A DNA stretch of 64,000 nt from Micromonospora siamensis (GCF_900090305.1 NZ_LT607751.1:2976001-3040000); one strand, 5' to 3'; positions 7,958-17,642 are shown, numbered from the stretch's first letter. The notes: generated from the letters alone by a model not told the origin. A program made the numbers and translations.

Positions 7958-7986
7958 CGCCGCCCGCCCCGCGCGCCGCCCCGCCC

Positions 7987-8068
7987 CGCGTCAAGATCCG
8001 CGCAACGTCGTGGAAGTTGTTGCCTCCCTCGTGGGGGATGGGGACTCTTTCCGTGAAGTTGTCCGCTC
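7987..8068. repeat. intergenic REP-like element
   Basis: The 120-bp gap between convergent genes holds an imperfect dyad (GCAAC ... GTTGC, about 8001-8022) and the 16-mer at 8013-8028, which differs at two positions from 36163-36178, another convergent intergenic gap in this window. The two copies suggest a dispersed repeat family that may double as a terminator. No coding potential was seen. Confidence 0.4.
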
Positions 8069-8077
8069 GGCGAGGGC

Positions 8078-9070
8078 TCAGCGGGCCTCGGCGGGGGCGC
8101 TGGAGGGACGGGCGGGGATGAGGTCGCGGTCGGGGTCGGAGTGGGCGTCGGGGGTGTCGGGCGGGAGGGCCAGCACGTGGTGTCGGCGGCGGCTGACCAG
8201 CCAGCCGATCGCGGCCCCGCCGCCGAGCCCGGCGAGCAGGCCCCCGCCCAGCAGCAGGTCGGCGCTCGGCCCGTCGGTGGATGCCGCCGTCGACGCCGGC
8301 CCCGCTGCCCGAGCCCCGTCACTCCCTGCGTACGCCCCCGGTGCCTGGTCCGATCCCGGTGCCTGACCCGCACCTGTCGCCGGCCCCGGCTCCGAGCCCG
8401 ATGCCGAGCCGGGCTGCTGGACCGGCCCGGCGGCGTCGGTGCCGCCGTGCCCGGCGTGCCCGCCCGAGACGGGCAGGGCCGGCAGCAGGGGGATCGTCGG
8501 CGCGGGATGTGCCCCGCCGGCCGGGTCCGTCCACCGGATCACGGTGCCGTCGGCGTACGTCTGGATCAGTTGGAAGGTCACCCGGTCGGTGGCGGGCATC
8601 GGTCCCATGCCGAGGGAGAGCCGGGCGGGCGCGGTGCCGGCGCCGGGCGCCCGGGTCCAGGTGACGGCCTCGGTCACTCGGTCGAGTTCAGGGGAGTGGA
8701 TGCCGGCGACCGGACGGTCGAGGGTGCGGGTGGTGATCCGGGGCGCCCAGTCCGGCACGGACAACGGATAGACCTCCCCGATCGGCGCGTCGGGCGGCAT
8801 CCGCAACTCGATCCGGGTGGTCCGGCTGCCGGCCCGTTCCTCGGGCAGCAGCACGGCCACCTCGACCGCGTCCCCCTGGTGCACCTGGGCCGGGGTGGTC
8901 GTCACCGTCGCCCCCGCCGCCGCACCGGGAACGGCCGCCGCGGCTCCCCTCGGCAGGCCGGAGATCCCGGCGCCGGGACCCGCCGCCGAGGCGGTACCCG
9001 GCCAGCCCAGGGTCCCGGTCGCCACGGCGGTCAGCAGCAGCGCCGTCCGAACCCGACGGGTCATCGTCAT
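8078..9070 (-). CDS. YcnI/DUF1775-like exported membrane-anchored protein
   Basis: This 330-residue protein has a signal peptide at residues 1-28 ([14 protein letters not shown], cleavage near TASA-AG), then a DUF1775 beta-sandwich domain (about residues 50-190, with [20 protein letters not shown] and RWTDPAGG). A Pro/Gly/Ser/Ala linker, a C-terminal membrane helix ([21 protein letters not shown]) and an Arg/His cytoplasmic tail follow. DUF1775 proteins such as YcnI bind copper at the cell surface through an N-terminal His; that His is not seen here. The start ATG at 9070 follows a GGGGGCG ribosome-binding site. No copper genes are adjacent. Confidence 0.75.
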   Translation of the reverse strand: MTMTRRVRTALLLTAVATGTLGWPGTASAAGPGAGISGLPRGAAAAVPGAAAGATVTTTPAQVHQGDAVEVAVLLPEERAGSRTTRIELRMPPDAPIGEVYPLSVPDWAPRITTRTLDRPVAGIHSPELDRVTEAVTWTRAPGAGTAPARLSLGMGPMPATDRVTFQLIQTYADGTVIRWTDPAGGAHPAPTIPLLPALPVSGGHAGHGGTDAAGPVQQPGSASGSEPGPATGAGQAPGSDQAPGAYAGSDGARAAGPASTAASTDGPSADLLLGGGLLAGLGGGAAIGWLVSRRRHHVLALPPDTPDAHSDPDRDLIPARPSSAPAEAR

Positions 9071-9282
9071 GTCGCCCCCATCCGTCTGTGCCGGGCCGGT
9101 ACCGGCTCCGGCCCCACCCGGTAGTTCGGCGCCGGGAGCGGAAAGGTTCAACGGTGGGCCGAACCGGACGCCACCGGCGGGGGCGGACCCGGCGTCGCCG
9201 ACGGCGCGCCGGAGGGCGACCGATAGCATCGCAGGAGCCGGTGACCCGGCACCCCAGATCCGTTTCGACGACAGGAGCCACC

Positions 9283-11334
9283 GTGTCCGCACCCCGTACC
9301 CCCGTCGTGGCCGACCCCGTCGTCGTCGCCGCCGGGACGACGGCGGCCGACGCGGTGGCCGCGGCCGGCCTGCCCACCAGCGGCCCCAAGGCGATCGTGG
9401 TGGTCCGCGACCCGCAGGGTCAGCTGCGCGACCTCGACTGGGCGCCCGCCGAGGAGACCAGCGTGGAGCCGGTCGCCATCGACACCCCGGACGGGCTGAA
9501 CGTGCTGCGCCACTCCACCGCGCACGTGCTCGCCCAGGCCGTGCAGGACGTCTTCCCCGAGGCGAAGCTCGGCATCGGCCCGCCGATCGAGAACGGCTTC
9601 TACTACGACTTCGCCGTCGACAAGCCGTTCCAGCCGGACGACCTGGCCAAGCTCGAGAAGCGGATGCAGGAGATCGTCAAGTCGGGCCAGCGGTTCCGCC
9701 GCCGCCGCTTCGGCAGCCTGGACGAGGCGAAGGCCGAGCTGGCCGCCGAGCCGTTCAAGCTGGAGCTCGTCGACCTCAAGGGCGAGCAGGAGCAGAGTGA
9801 CGTCAAGGGCGAGGGGCTGGACTCCTCCGAGGTGATGGAGGTCGGCGGTGGTGAGCTGACCATCTACGACAACCTCGCCGCGAACGAGGACAAGGTCTGC
9901 TGGTCGGACCTGTGCCGTGGCCCGCACCTGCCGAACACCCGGCTGATCGGCGCGTTCAAGCTGATGCGTTCGGCCGCCGCGTACTGGCGGGGGTCGGAGA
10001 AGAATCCGCAGCTGCAGCGGGTGTACGGCACCGCGTGGCCGACCCGCGACGAGCTCAAGGCGTACCTGAAGCTGTTGGAGGAGGCGGCCCGCCGCGACCA
10101 CCGCAAGCTCGGCACGGACCTCGACCTGTTCAGCTTCCCGGACGCCATCGGGTCGGGCCTGCCGGTCTTCCACCCCAAGGGTGGCGTGATCAAGCGGGAG
10201 ATGGAGGACTACGTCCGCACCCGCCACATCGAGGAGGGCTTCCAGTACGTCGGAACCCCGCACATCTCGAAGGAAGGGCTCTTCCACACCTCGGGCCATC
10301 TGCCCTACTACGCCGACGGCATGTTCCCGCCCATGGAGCTCGAGGGCGCGGACTACTACCTCAAGGCGATGAACTGCCCGATGCACAACCTGATCTACCA
10401 GTCGCGGGGGCGGTCCTACCGGCAGCTGCCGATGCGGCTGTTCGAGTTCGGGTCGGTCTACCGCTACGAGAAGTCGGGCGTGATCCACGGCCTGACCCGG
10501 GTGCGCGGCTTCACCCAGGACGACTCGCACTCCTACTGCACGAAGGAGCAGGCGCCGGCCGAGATCAAGCACCTGCTGACCTTCGTGCTGGGCCTGCTCA
10601 AGGACTTCGGCATCGACGACTTCTACCTGGAGCTGTCGACCCGCGACGAGGCCAAGCCGGAGAAGTTCGTCGGCACCGAGGAGGACTGGGCGACCGCCAC
10701 GGCGGTGCTGGAGGAGTGCGCCCGGGAGACCGGCCTGGACCTGGTGCCCGACCCGGGCGGCGCGGCGTTCTACGGCCCGAAGATCTCCGTGCAGGCCAAG
10801 GACGCCATCGGCCGCACCTGGCAGATGTCGACGATTCAATACGACTTCAACCAGCCGAAGGGCTTCGGGCTGGAGTACCAGGCGGCGGACGGCACCCGGC
10901 AGCAGCCGGTGATGATCCACTGCGCGAAGTTCGGCTCGATCGAGCGGTTCATCGGGGTGCTCACCGAGCACTACGCGGGGGCGTTCCCGGCCTGGCTGGC
11001 CCCGGTGCAGGTGGTCGGCATCCCGATCCGCGACGACCACGCCGACTACCTGGAGGGCTTCGCCGACACGCTGCGCCGGCAGGGGATCCGCGCCGAGGTG
11101 GACATGGGCGACGACCGGATGCAGAAGAAGATCCGTAACGCCCAGCAGCAGAAGATCCCGTTCATGGTGATCGCCGGCGACGACGACGTGGCCGCCGGCA
11201 CGGTCTCCTTCCGCTACCGGGACGGCTCGCAGCGCAACGGCGTACCGCTGGACGAGGCGGCAGCGCACGTGCTGGACGTGGTCCGCTCCCGGACCAACGC
11301 CGGCCCGACCGCGCCCGGCACCCCGAACACCTGA
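9283..11334 (+). CDS. thrS: threonyl-tRNA synthetase
   Basis: This 683-residue class II aminoacyl-tRNA synthetase has an N-terminal TGS domain, an editing domain with [10 protein letters not shown], a catalytic core with the zinc ligand Cys in MNCPMHNL, motif 2 ([11 protein letters not shown] ... TQDDSH), motif 3 and a C-terminal anticodon-binding domain ending RSRTNAG. It charges tRNA-Thr and edits mischarged Ser. The GTG at 9283 has an ACAGGAG ribosome-binding site; a TAGCAT element at 9224-9229 is a plausible -10 box. It heads a conserved actinobacterial cluster with the HIT protein, pgsA and pimA. The 212-bp gap upstream (9071-9282) has no other gene. Confidence 0.97.
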   Translation: MSAPRTPVVADPVVVAAGTTAADAVAAAGLPTSGPKAIVVVRDPQGQLRDLDWAPAEETSVEPVAIDTPDGLNVLRHSTAHVLAQAVQDVFPEAKLGIGPPIENGFYYDFAVDKPFQPDDLAKLEKRMQEIVKSGQRFRRRRFGSLDEAKAELAAEPFKLELVDLKGEQEQSDVKGEGLDSSEVMEVGGGELTIYDNLAANEDKVCWSDLCRGPHLPNTRLIGAFKLMRSAAAYWRGSEKNPQLQRVYGTAWPTRDELKAYLKLLEEAARRDHRKLGTDLDLFSFPDAIGSGLPVFHPKGGVIKREMEDYVRTRHIEEGFQYVGTPHISKEGLFHTSGHLPYYADGMFPPMELEGADYYLKAMNCPMHNLIYQSRGRSYRQLPMRLFEFGSVYRYEKSGVIHGLTRVRGFTQDDSHSYCTKEQAPAEIKHLLTFVLGLLKDFGIDDFYLELSTRDEAKPEKFVGTEEDWATATAVLEECARETGLDLVPDPGGAAFYGPKISVQAKDAIGRTWQMSTIQYDFNQPKGFGLEYQAADGTRQQPVMIHCAKFGSIERFIGVLTEHYAGAFPAWLAPVQVVGIPIRDDHADYLEGFADTLRRQGIRAEVDMGDDRMQKKIRNAQQQKIPFMVIAGDDDVAAGTVSFRYRDGSQRNGVPLDEAAAHVLDVVRSRTNAGPTAPGTPNT

Positions 11335-11395
11335 CGGAGCCCGGGCGGGCCGTGCCGTGCGGCGGCCGGCCCGCCCGGACCGTAGGATCGCCAGC

Positions 11396-11947
11396 GTGAC
11401 AGGGGCGGAGCGGCACCTCGACGGCGACGACGGACTGGCGGACGGTCTGGAGCGGCTCTGGACGCCGCACCGGATGACCTACATCTCCGGGGAGGACCGG
11501 CCCGAGGGCGGCTACGAGAAGCCCACCGGCTGCCCGTTCTGCCTGGCCCCCGGCCTGCCTTCGGAGACCAGCCTGGTGGTGGCCCGGGGCGAGCACGTCT
11601 TCGCGGTGCTCAACCTGTATCCGTACAACCCCGGTCACCTGCTGGTCTGCCCGTACCGGCACGTGGCCGACTACACCGAGCTGGACCTGCCGGAGACGGC
11701 CGAGCTGGCCGCCTTCACCCAGGACGCGATGCGGGTGGTGCGGCGGGTCAGCAACGCGCACGGCTTCAACCTGGGGATGAACCAGGGCGGGGTGGCCGGC
11801 GCCGGGATCGCCGCCCACCTGCACCAGCACGTGGTGCCCCGGTGGGGCGGCGACGCGAACTTCATGCCGGTGGTGGGGCGGACCAAGGTCCTGCCGCAGC
11901 TGCTGGCCGACACCCGCGACCTGTTCGCCAAGGCCTGGCCCGCCTGA
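11396..11947 (+). CDS. HIT family protein, likely Ap4A phosphorylase
   Basis: This 183-residue HIT-superfamily protein has the catalytic triad motif HLHQHVVPRWGGDANF and the preceding GFNLGMNQGG loop. A CPFC pair near residue 46 may bind zinc. The gene order thrS-HIT-pgsA is that of mycobacteria, where the equivalent protein (Rv2613c) is a diadenosine-tetraphosphate phosphorylase; the same activity is inferred. A TAGGAT -10 element at 11383-11388 ends 7 nt before the GTG, so the gene probably has its own leaderless transcript despite following thrS by 61 bp. Confidence 0.85.
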   Translation: MTGAERHLDGDDGLADGLERLWTPHRMTYISGEDRPEGGYEKPTGCPFCLAPGLPSETSLVVARGEHVFAVLNLYPYNPGHLLVCPYRHVADYTELDLPETAELAAFTQDAMRVVRRVSNAHGFNLGMNQGGVAGAGIAAHLHQHVVPRWGGDANFMPVVGRTKVLPQLLADTRDLFAKAWPA

Positions 11948-11987
11948 GGGGCGCGGCGCGCGGCCGGCGCCCGGCCGCCGCGGTGGC

Positions 11988-12485
11988 TCAGCCCGCCGCG
12001 CGGAACGCGGCCACCAGCTCCGGCCAGCTCTCCACCCGGTGTACGCCGGCCAGGTGGGCGGTGTGCGCCACGACCTCGGCCGGGCGGGGCCGGAACAGGT
12101 ACCGGTGCCCGACGGTGTCCAGGTAACCGAGCACCTCCAACCGGTCGTCGACGAAGTCGGTGAGCCCCAGTCGCGCCGCGATCGGCCCCTTCTCCGGCCT
12201 GCTGCGGCAGAAGTGCAGCCGCTCCGGACCGATGCCGGTGCGGTCGTGGAAGCCGTGGTGGGCCAGCCAGTCCCGGGTACGCCGTTCGGTCGACTCGCCG
12301 CACTTGGACACCACGTGCACCTCGTCGGCGAGCCCCGTGAGCGTCGCCAGCGCCTCGAAGGCCCCCGGCACAGGTGGCGTGAGCCGCCAGTTCGGCCCGA
12401 AGAACGACGTGTCCTCGTCGGAGTCGGCCGGTTCGATGATCACGCCGCCGACGTCCACTCCCAACAGCCGCATGCGGTCGATCAT
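11988..12485 (-). CDS. HAD-like hydrolase
   Basis: This 165-residue protein has motif I as LLGVDVGGVI, motif II Ser/Thr in HVVSKCGES, a Lys in RPEKGPIAARLG and motif III DFVDDRLEVL, an order typical of small haloacid-dehalogenase-fold enzymes. The usual DxD of motif I is DxG, so the general acid Asp is absent and hydrolysis may differ from classic phosphatases. A second ATG at 12473 would remove four residues and also fits. It interrupts the HIT-pgsA pairing known from mycobacteria and is convergent with the HIT gene. The substrate is unknown. Confidence 0.7.
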   Translation of the reverse strand: MIDRMRLLGVDVGGVIIEPADSDEDTSFFGPNWRLTPPVPGAFEALATLTGLADEVHVVSKCGESTERRTRDWLAHHGFHDRTGIGPERLHFCRSRPEKGPIAARLGLTDFVDDRLEVLGYLDTVGHRYLFRPRPAEVVAHTAHLAGVHRVESWPELVAAFRAAG

Positions 12486-12540
12486 GCACCAACGGTCACG
12501 ATCGCGCCCATCGGGCCGAACGGGATGGCACGATGCGTCG

Positions 12541-13599
12541 GTGGCAGTGACGACGCGGACGCTGGGCCGCAGCGGCATCGAGGTCAGCGCCCTCGGCATG
12601 GGGTGCTGGGCGATCGGCGGCCCCTGGGCCGAGGCGGGCCGGCCGCTGGGCTGGGGGCCGGTCGACGACGAGGAGTCCGTCCGGGCGGTCCGCCGGGCCC
12701 TGGACCTGGGGGTGACCCTCTTCGACACCGCCGACACGTACGGCGCGGGGCACGGCGAGCGGGTCCTCGGCCGGGCGCTCGCCGGCCGCCGCGACGAGGC
12801 GGTGATCGCCACCAAGTGGGGTTACACCTTCGACGAGGACGCCCGGCAGGCCACCGGGGAGGACACCAGCCCGGCGTACCTGCGCCGGGCGGTGGTCGCC
12901 TCGCTGCGCCGGTTGGGCACCGACCGGATCGACCTGTATCAGCTGCACCTGGGCGACCTGCCGGTGCCCCGGGCCGAGGCGCTGCTGGGCGCCTGCGAGG
13001 AGCTGGTCGCCGACGGGCTGGTCCGGGCGTACGGGTGGAGCACCGACCGGCCCGACCGCGCCGCCGCCCTGGGCCGGCGGGGCAGTTCGGCGACCGCCGT
13101 GCAGCACGGCCTGTCGGTGCTGCGCGACGCCCCGGAACTGCTCGCCGTCTGCGAGAAGTACGACCTGGCCAGCGTGGCCCGGGGGCCGCTCGGCATGGGC
13201 CTGCTGACCGGCAAGTACGCCGCCGGCTCCACGCTGCCCCGCGACGACGTACGGGGTACCGGGCCGACCTGGCTGGAGTGGTTCCGCGGCGGCCGGCCCG
13301 CTCCGGAGTGGCTGCGCCGGGTGGCGGCGGTACGCGGCGCGTTGACCGCCGACGGCCGTACCCCCGCCCAGGGTGCCCTGGGCTGGATCTGGGCCCGCAG
13401 CGGCCGGACGGTGCCGATCCCGGGCTGCCGCACGGTGGCCCAGGTCGAGGAGAACGCCGGGGCGCTGCGCCTCGGCCCGCTCTCCCCGGACCAGTTCGCC
13501 GAGGTGGAGCGCCGCCTAGCCGCGGTCCGGTCGGCGGCCCTGCGCGACGCCGACCGCCCGTTCTGGCCGATGCCGTCGGTGCCCACCGCCCGCCCCTGA
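12541..13599 (+). CDS. aldo/keto reductase
   Basis: This 352-residue TIM-barrel oxidoreductase carries LGMGCWAIGG, the catalytic FDTADTYGAGHGE (Asp, Tyr), VIATKWG (Lys), the QLHLGD strand and the C-terminal VPIPGCRTVAQVEEN cofactor loop. It is related to plant-type and sugar-linked AKRs; the substrate is unknown. Two GTG codons, 12541 and 12547, are possible starts; the first is used. It is divergent from the HAD gene with only 55 bp between, so both promoters overlap. Confidence 0.88.
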   Translation: MAVTTRTLGRSGIEVSALGMGCWAIGGPWAEAGRPLGWGPVDDEESVRAVRRALDLGVTLFDTADTYGAGHGERVLGRALAGRRDEAVIATKWGYTFDEDARQATGEDTSPAYLRRAVVASLRRLGTDRIDLYQLHLGDLPVPRAEALLGACEELVADGLVRAYGWSTDRPDRAAALGRRGSSATAVQHGLSVLRDAPELLAVCEKYDLASVARGPLGMGLLTGKYAAGSTLPRDDVRGTGPTWLEWFRGGRPAPEWLRRVAAVRGALTADGRTPAQGALGWIWARSGRTVPIPGCRTVAQVEENAGALRLGPLSPDQFAEVERRLAAVRSAALRDADRPFWPMPSVPTARP

Positions 13600-13601
13600 C
13601 C

Positions 13602-13622
13602 GCCGTCGTCGCCGACGACGGC
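13602..13622. terminator. short hairpin between convergent genes
   Basis: A GCCGTCGTCG repeat pairs with its complement one base later, giving a compact stem that must open a few central pairs to form a loop. It fills the 41-bp gap between the aldo/keto reductase and the EF-G2-like gene, and a bidirectional terminator role is inferred. Confidence 0.45.
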
Positions 13623-13640
13623 CGGGCGCGGATCGGAGGT

Positions 13641-15803
13641 TCAGCCGTTGGCGGCGTGTTCCTTGCGGAGCTGGTCGGCGAGGTGGGTGGGCATCGGGTC
13701 GTAGCGGGCGAACTCGCGGCGGAAGGTGCCGGTGCCGGCGGTCATCGCGCGCAGCTCGACCGCGTACCGGAGCAGTTCGGTGGCCGGCACCTCGGCCCGG
13801 ACCAGGGTGCGGCCCTCGGCGTCCGGGTCGGGTTCGGTGCCGAGCACCCGGCCGCGCCGGCCGGACAGGTCACCCAGCACGGCGCCGACCGACGGGTCGG
13901 GCACCCGGATGGTCACCTCGTCGACCGGTTCCAGCAGCGCCGGGGCGGCCTTGTCGGCGGCGTCGCGCAGGGCCAGCGCCCCGGCGGTCTGGAAGGCCGC
14001 GTCGGAGGAGTCGACGCTGTGCGCCTTGCCGTCGACGAGGGTGACCCGCAGGTCCACCACGGGGTGGCCGGCGACCAGGCCGCGTTCCATCTGGGCCCGG
14101 ACGCCCTTCTCCACCGACGGGATGTAGTTGTGCGGCACCGCCCCGCCGACGACCTTGTCGACGAACTCGAAGCCGGCGCCGCGGGGCAGCGGCTCCACCT
14201 CGATGTCGCAGACGGCGTACTGGCCGTGGCCGCCGGACTGCTTGACGTGCCGGCCGTGCCCGCGGGCGGCGCCGGTCAGCGTCTCGCGCAGCGACACCCG
14301 CACCGGCTCGGTCTCCAGTTCGACGCCGCCGCTGCGCAGCCGGTCCAGCACCACGTCGGCGTGCGCCTCGCCCATGCACCAGAGCACCAGCTGGTGGGTC
14401 TCCGGGTTGCGTTCCAGCCGCATGGTCGGGTCACCGGCGACCAGCCGGGCCAGGTTGCGGGCCAGGGCGTCCTCGTCGGCCCGGCTCTTCGCCACGATCG
14501 CCACCGGCAGCAGCGGCTCGGGCATCTCCCAGGGGGCGATCAGCAGCGGCTCGTCCCTGGCGGAGATGGTGTCGCCGGTCTCCGCGCTGCCGGACTTGGT
14601 GATCGCGCAGAGGTCGCCGGCCATGCAGGCGCTCACCTCGCGCAGGGTCGCGCCCAGCGGGGTGAAGATGTGTCCGACCCGCTCGTCGGCGTCGTGGTCG
14701 GGGTGGCCGCGTTCGGTCAGGCCGTGCCCGGAGACGTGGATCACCTGGTCGGGGCGGAGCGTGCCGGAGAAGACCCGGACCAGGGAGACCCGGCCGACGT
14801 GCCGGTCGACGGTGGTCTTGACCACCTCGGCGACCAGCGGACCGTCCGGGTCGCAGGTCAGCGGCGGCCGGGGGCCGCCGTCCACCCCGGTGACCGCGGG
14901 CAGGTCGTGCTCCAGCGGCGACGGGAAGCCGGCGGTCAGCACCTCCAGCAACGCGTCCAGGCCGACCCCGGTCTCGGCGCAGACCGGCACCACCGGATAG
15001 AAGTGGCCGCGGGCGACCGCCTTCTCCAGGTCCTCGATGAGGATGTCGGTGCCGATCTCCTCGCCCTCGAGGTAGCGGTCCATCAGGGTCTCGTCCTCGC
15101 TCTCGGCGATGATCCCCTCGATCAGCTCGCCGCGGGACTCGGCGATGGCCGGCAGGTGCTCCGGGTCGGGTTCGCGCACGGCGGCGGGGTGCCCGGCGGT
15201 GTAGTCGAAGACCCGCTGGGTGATCAGGCCGAGCAGCCCGGCCACGGAGACCCCGTCGTCGCCGAGCATCGTCAGGTAGAGCGGCTGCACGTTGTCGCCG
15301 AAGACCCGCTGGCACAGCGCCACGGCCTCGTCGAAGTCGGCGCGCGGGTGGTCCAGCCGGGCCACCGCCACCGCGCGCGGCATGTCGACCGCCGCGCACT
15401 CCTCCCACAGCGCCGCGGTGGCCGCGTCCATTCCGTCGACGGCGGAGACCACGAACAGCGCCGCGTCGGCGGCCCGCAGGCCGGCCCGCAGCTCACCGAC
15501 GAAGTCGGCGTAGCCGGGGGTGTCGAGGAGGTTGACCTTGACGCCGTCGTGCACCAGCGGGGCGCAGGCCAGGCTCACCGAGCGCTGCTGGCGTACGGCC
15601 GCCGGGTCGTGGTCGCAGACCGTGGTGCCGTCGGTGACCGTGCCGGCCCGACCGATCGTGCCGGTGGCGGCGAGCAGCGCCTCCACCAGGGTGGTCTTGC
15701 CCGCGCCCGAGTGCCCGACGAGCACCACGTTGCGAACCCTGTCGGGTCCGGTCACCACCGGCGTGCCGCCGGTGACACCCTTCTCCTGATTTTTCTGCGC
15801 CAT
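13641..15803 (-). CDS. fusA2: elongation factor G-like protein (EF-G2)
   Basis: This 720-residue translational GTPase has the EF-G domain order: G domain, beta-barrel II, domain III, domain IV (QSGGHGQYAVCDIEVEPL) and domain V (RRGRVLG). The P-loop GHSGAGKTT is intact. Switch II reads DTPGYADF where EF-G has DTPGHVDF, so the catalytic His is Tyr, and the G4 motif NKxD is ARLD. These changes match the actinobacterial EF-G2 class, reported to lack ribosome-stimulated GTPase activity, so it is probably not the housekeeping translocase. A GGGAGGTG ribosome-binding site supports the ATG. Confidence 0.9.
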   Translation of the reverse strand: MAQKNQEKGVTGGTPVVTGPDRVRNVVLVGHSGAGKTTLVEALLAATGTIGRAGTVTDGTTVCDHDPAAVRQQRSVSLACAPLVHDGVKVNLLDTPGYADFVGELRAGLRAADAALFVVSAVDGMDAATAALWEECAAVDMPRAVAVARLDHPRADFDEAVALCQRVFGDNVQPLYLTMLGDDGVSVAGLLGLITQRVFDYTAGHPAAVREPDPEHLPAIAESRGELIEGIIAESEDETLMDRYLEGEEIGTDILIEDLEKAVARGHFYPVVPVCAETGVGLDALLEVLTAGFPSPLEHDLPAVTGVDGGPRPPLTCDPDGPLVAEVVKTTVDRHVGRVSLVRVFSGTLRPDQVIHVSGHGLTERGHPDHDADERVGHIFTPLGATLREVSACMAGDLCAITKSGSAETGDTISARDEPLLIAPWEMPEPLLPVAIVAKSRADEDALARNLARLVAGDPTMRLERNPETHQLVLWCMGEAHADVVLDRLRSGGVELETEPVRVSLRETLTGAARGHGRHVKQSGGHGQYAVCDIEVEPLPRGAGFEFVDKVVGGAVPHNYIPSVEKGVRAQMERGLVAGHPVVDLRVTLVDGKAHSVDSSDAAFQTAGALALRDAADKAAPALLEPVDEVTIRVPDPSVGAVLGDLSGRRGRVLGTEPDPDAEGRTLVRAEVPATELLRYAVELRAMTAGTGTFRREFARYDPMPTHLADQLRKEHAANG

Positions 15804-16043
15804 CGGGGCGCACCTCCCTCAGCCGTGGTGGGTGGTGTCCGCCGCGCGCGACGGGAAGCGGCCCGAGCGGGTTCCGCGGCGACATCCTCCGGTGCTCTGC
15901 TGCCTTGCGGTCACGGGACGGGTGGCCGGGTGAGCTGGCTCACCCCGCCACATCCGATCTCACACCCGTTGTCGACCCGGCACAAGGCTCCGGGCTGACC
16001 GGCCGTACCGCGTCGCGGGACGGACCGTTATCGTGGGACCGCC

Positions 16044-16664
16044 ATGGCGAAGATCTTCCAAGTGTCGGCCCGCGCGGGGATGACCCGCGTCGTCGAGCCG
16101 ATCGCGCGCGGCCTGCTCCGCGCCGGCGTCACCCCCAACGCGGTCACCGTGACCGGCACCCTCGGCGTGCTCGTCGGCGCTCTCGGCTTCGGCGCCCGCG
16201 GCCACCTGGTCGCCGGTGCCCTGATCGTGACGTTCTTCGCGCTGACCGACCTGCTCGACGGGACGATGGCCCGGATGAGCGGCGGCTCGACGCGGTTCGG
16301 CGCCTTCCTCGACTCGAGCATGGACCGGATCGCCGACAGCGCCGTCTTCGGCGCCGTCGCGTACTGGCTGGCCACCGAGGGCGACCACGCCGGGACGGCG
16401 GCCGCGCTGATCTGCCTGGCCGCCGGCGGCCTGGTCTCCTACGTCAAGGCCCGCGCGGAGGGGCTCGGGATGACCTGCAACGTGGGCATCGCCGAGCGCA
16501 CCGAACGGCTGCTGATCGTCGGCGTGGGCGGCCTGCTCACCGGACTGGGCGTGCCGCTGGCCCTGGAGATCGCGTTGTGGCTGCTGGCCGCCGTGTCGAT
16601 CTTCACGGTCGGGCAGCGGATGGCCCATGTGTACCGGCAGGCCCAGCGGGTCGGCACGGAGTGA
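16044..16664 (+). CDS. pgsA: phosphatidylinositol phosphate synthase (CDP-alcohol phosphatidyltransferase)
   Basis: This 206-residue integral membrane enzyme has the full CDP-alcohol motif: DLLDGTMAR, then a G, then FLDSSMDR, giving four Asp residues for two metal ions. About six hydrophobic helices are seen. Adjacent to a PIM acyltransferase and pimA it is best read as the actinobacterial phosphatidylinositol phosphate synthase, joining CDP-diacylglycerol to inositol 3-phosphate, and not as a phosphatidylglycerophosphate synthase. A TATCGT element (16029-16034) 9 nt before the ATG suggests a leaderless promoter. The stop overlaps the next start by 4 bp. Confidence 0.9.
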   Translation: MAKIFQVSARAGMTRVVEPIARGLLRAGVTPNAVTVTGTLGVLVGALGFGARGHLVAGALIVTFFALTDLLDGTMARMSGGSTRFGAFLDSSMDRIADSAVFGAVAYWLATEGDHAGTAAALICLAAGGLVSYVKARAEGLGMTCNVGIAERTERLLIVGVGGLLTGLGVPLALEIALWLLAAVSIFTVGQRMAHVYRQAQRVGTE

Positions 16665-17590
16665 ACCTCACCGAGCTCGGCTATGTCGCCGGATGGCGTC
16701 TGGCCCGGGCACTGCCCCAGCCCGTGGTGGCGGCGGCGTTCCGGGCGGGCGCGGACCGCGCCCACCGCTCCGGCGGCAGGGGTACGGCCCGACTGCGCGC
16801 GAACCTGCGCCGGGTGGTCGGCCCCGACGTGCCGGAGGCGGAGCTGGACGACCTGGTCCGGCGCGGCCTGCGCTCGTACGCCCGGTACTGGATGGAGGCG
16901 TTCCGCCTGCCGTCGCGCAGCCGGGAGCAGATCCTGGCCGGGTTCCGGCTGGACGGCGTGGAGAAGCTCGCCGCCGACGTGGCCACCGGCCGGGGCGCGG
17001 TGGTGGCGCTGCCGCACGCCGGCAACTGGGACGCGGCGGGCGCCTGGGTCGCGGCCACCGGTTGGCCGATCACCACGGTCGCCGAGCGGCTCAAGCCGGA
17101 GGGCGTCTACGAGCGATTCCTCGCCTTCCGGCAGGGGCTCGGGATGGAGATCCTGCCCACCCACGGCGGTGACCGGCCGACGTTCGACGTGCTGGTGGAC
17201 CGGGTGAAGGCGGGCGCGGTGGTGCCGCTGCTGGCCGACCGGGACCTCTCCGCCCGGGGCGTGGAGGTGGACTTCTTCGGCGGGCGGACCCGGATGCCGG
17301 CCGGCTGCGCGCTGCTGGCGATCCGGACCGGCGCGCCGCTCTACGTCGCCTCGATGTGGTACGAACCGGACGCCGCCCGCGCCTCGATCGAGGGGCCGCT
17401 GGAGCTGCCCGACCCGGACAGCGGCCCGCTGGACCAGCGGGTGCGGCTGCTGACCCAGCGGATTGCCGACGGTCTGGCGGCGGGCATCGCCCGGCATCCG
17501 GAAGACTGGCACATGTTGCAGCGGATGTGGCTGGACCAGCCCGGCGCCGCCCGGGGCGGGACCGCCCCGGCGACCACCGGCTCGGTCTGA
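16661..17590 (+). CDS. phosphatidylinositol mannoside acyltransferase
   Basis: This 309-residue protein of the LpxL/HtrB acyltransferase family has the catalytic HX4D motif in LPHAGNWDAAG, then a GDRPTFDVLVDR segment, ADRDLSARGVEVDFFGG, and the C-terminal DWHMLQRMWLD. In mycobacteria the equivalent gene (Rv2611c) lies between pgsA and pimA and adds a fatty acyl chain to the mannose of PIM1 or PIM2 at the inner face of the membrane. The GTG start overlaps the pgsA stop and pimA follows after 52 bp, so one operon is very likely. Confidence 0.92.
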   Translation: MNLTELGYVAGWRLARALPQPVVAAAFRAGADRAHRSGGRGTARLRANLRRVVGPDVPEAELDDLVRRGLRSYARYWMEAFRLPSRSREQILAGFRLDGVEKLAADVATGRGAVVALPHAGNWDAAGAWVAATGWPITTVAERLKPEGVYERFLAFRQGLGMEILPTHGGDRPTFDVLVDRVKAGAVVPLLADRDLSARGVEVDFFGGRTRMPAGCALLAIRTGAPLYVASMWYEPDAARASIEGPLELPDPDSGPLDQRVRLLTQRIADGLAAGIARHPEDWHMLQRMWLDQPGAARGGTAPATTGSV

Positions 17591-17642
17591 GTGGGCGGCC
17601 GGTTGGTCGCCGACGACGCGGGCGCGGACGAGAGGCGTTGAC

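Noticed and set aside
9148..11268. Long open frame opposite thrS
   Set aside because: Antisense shadow without family features.
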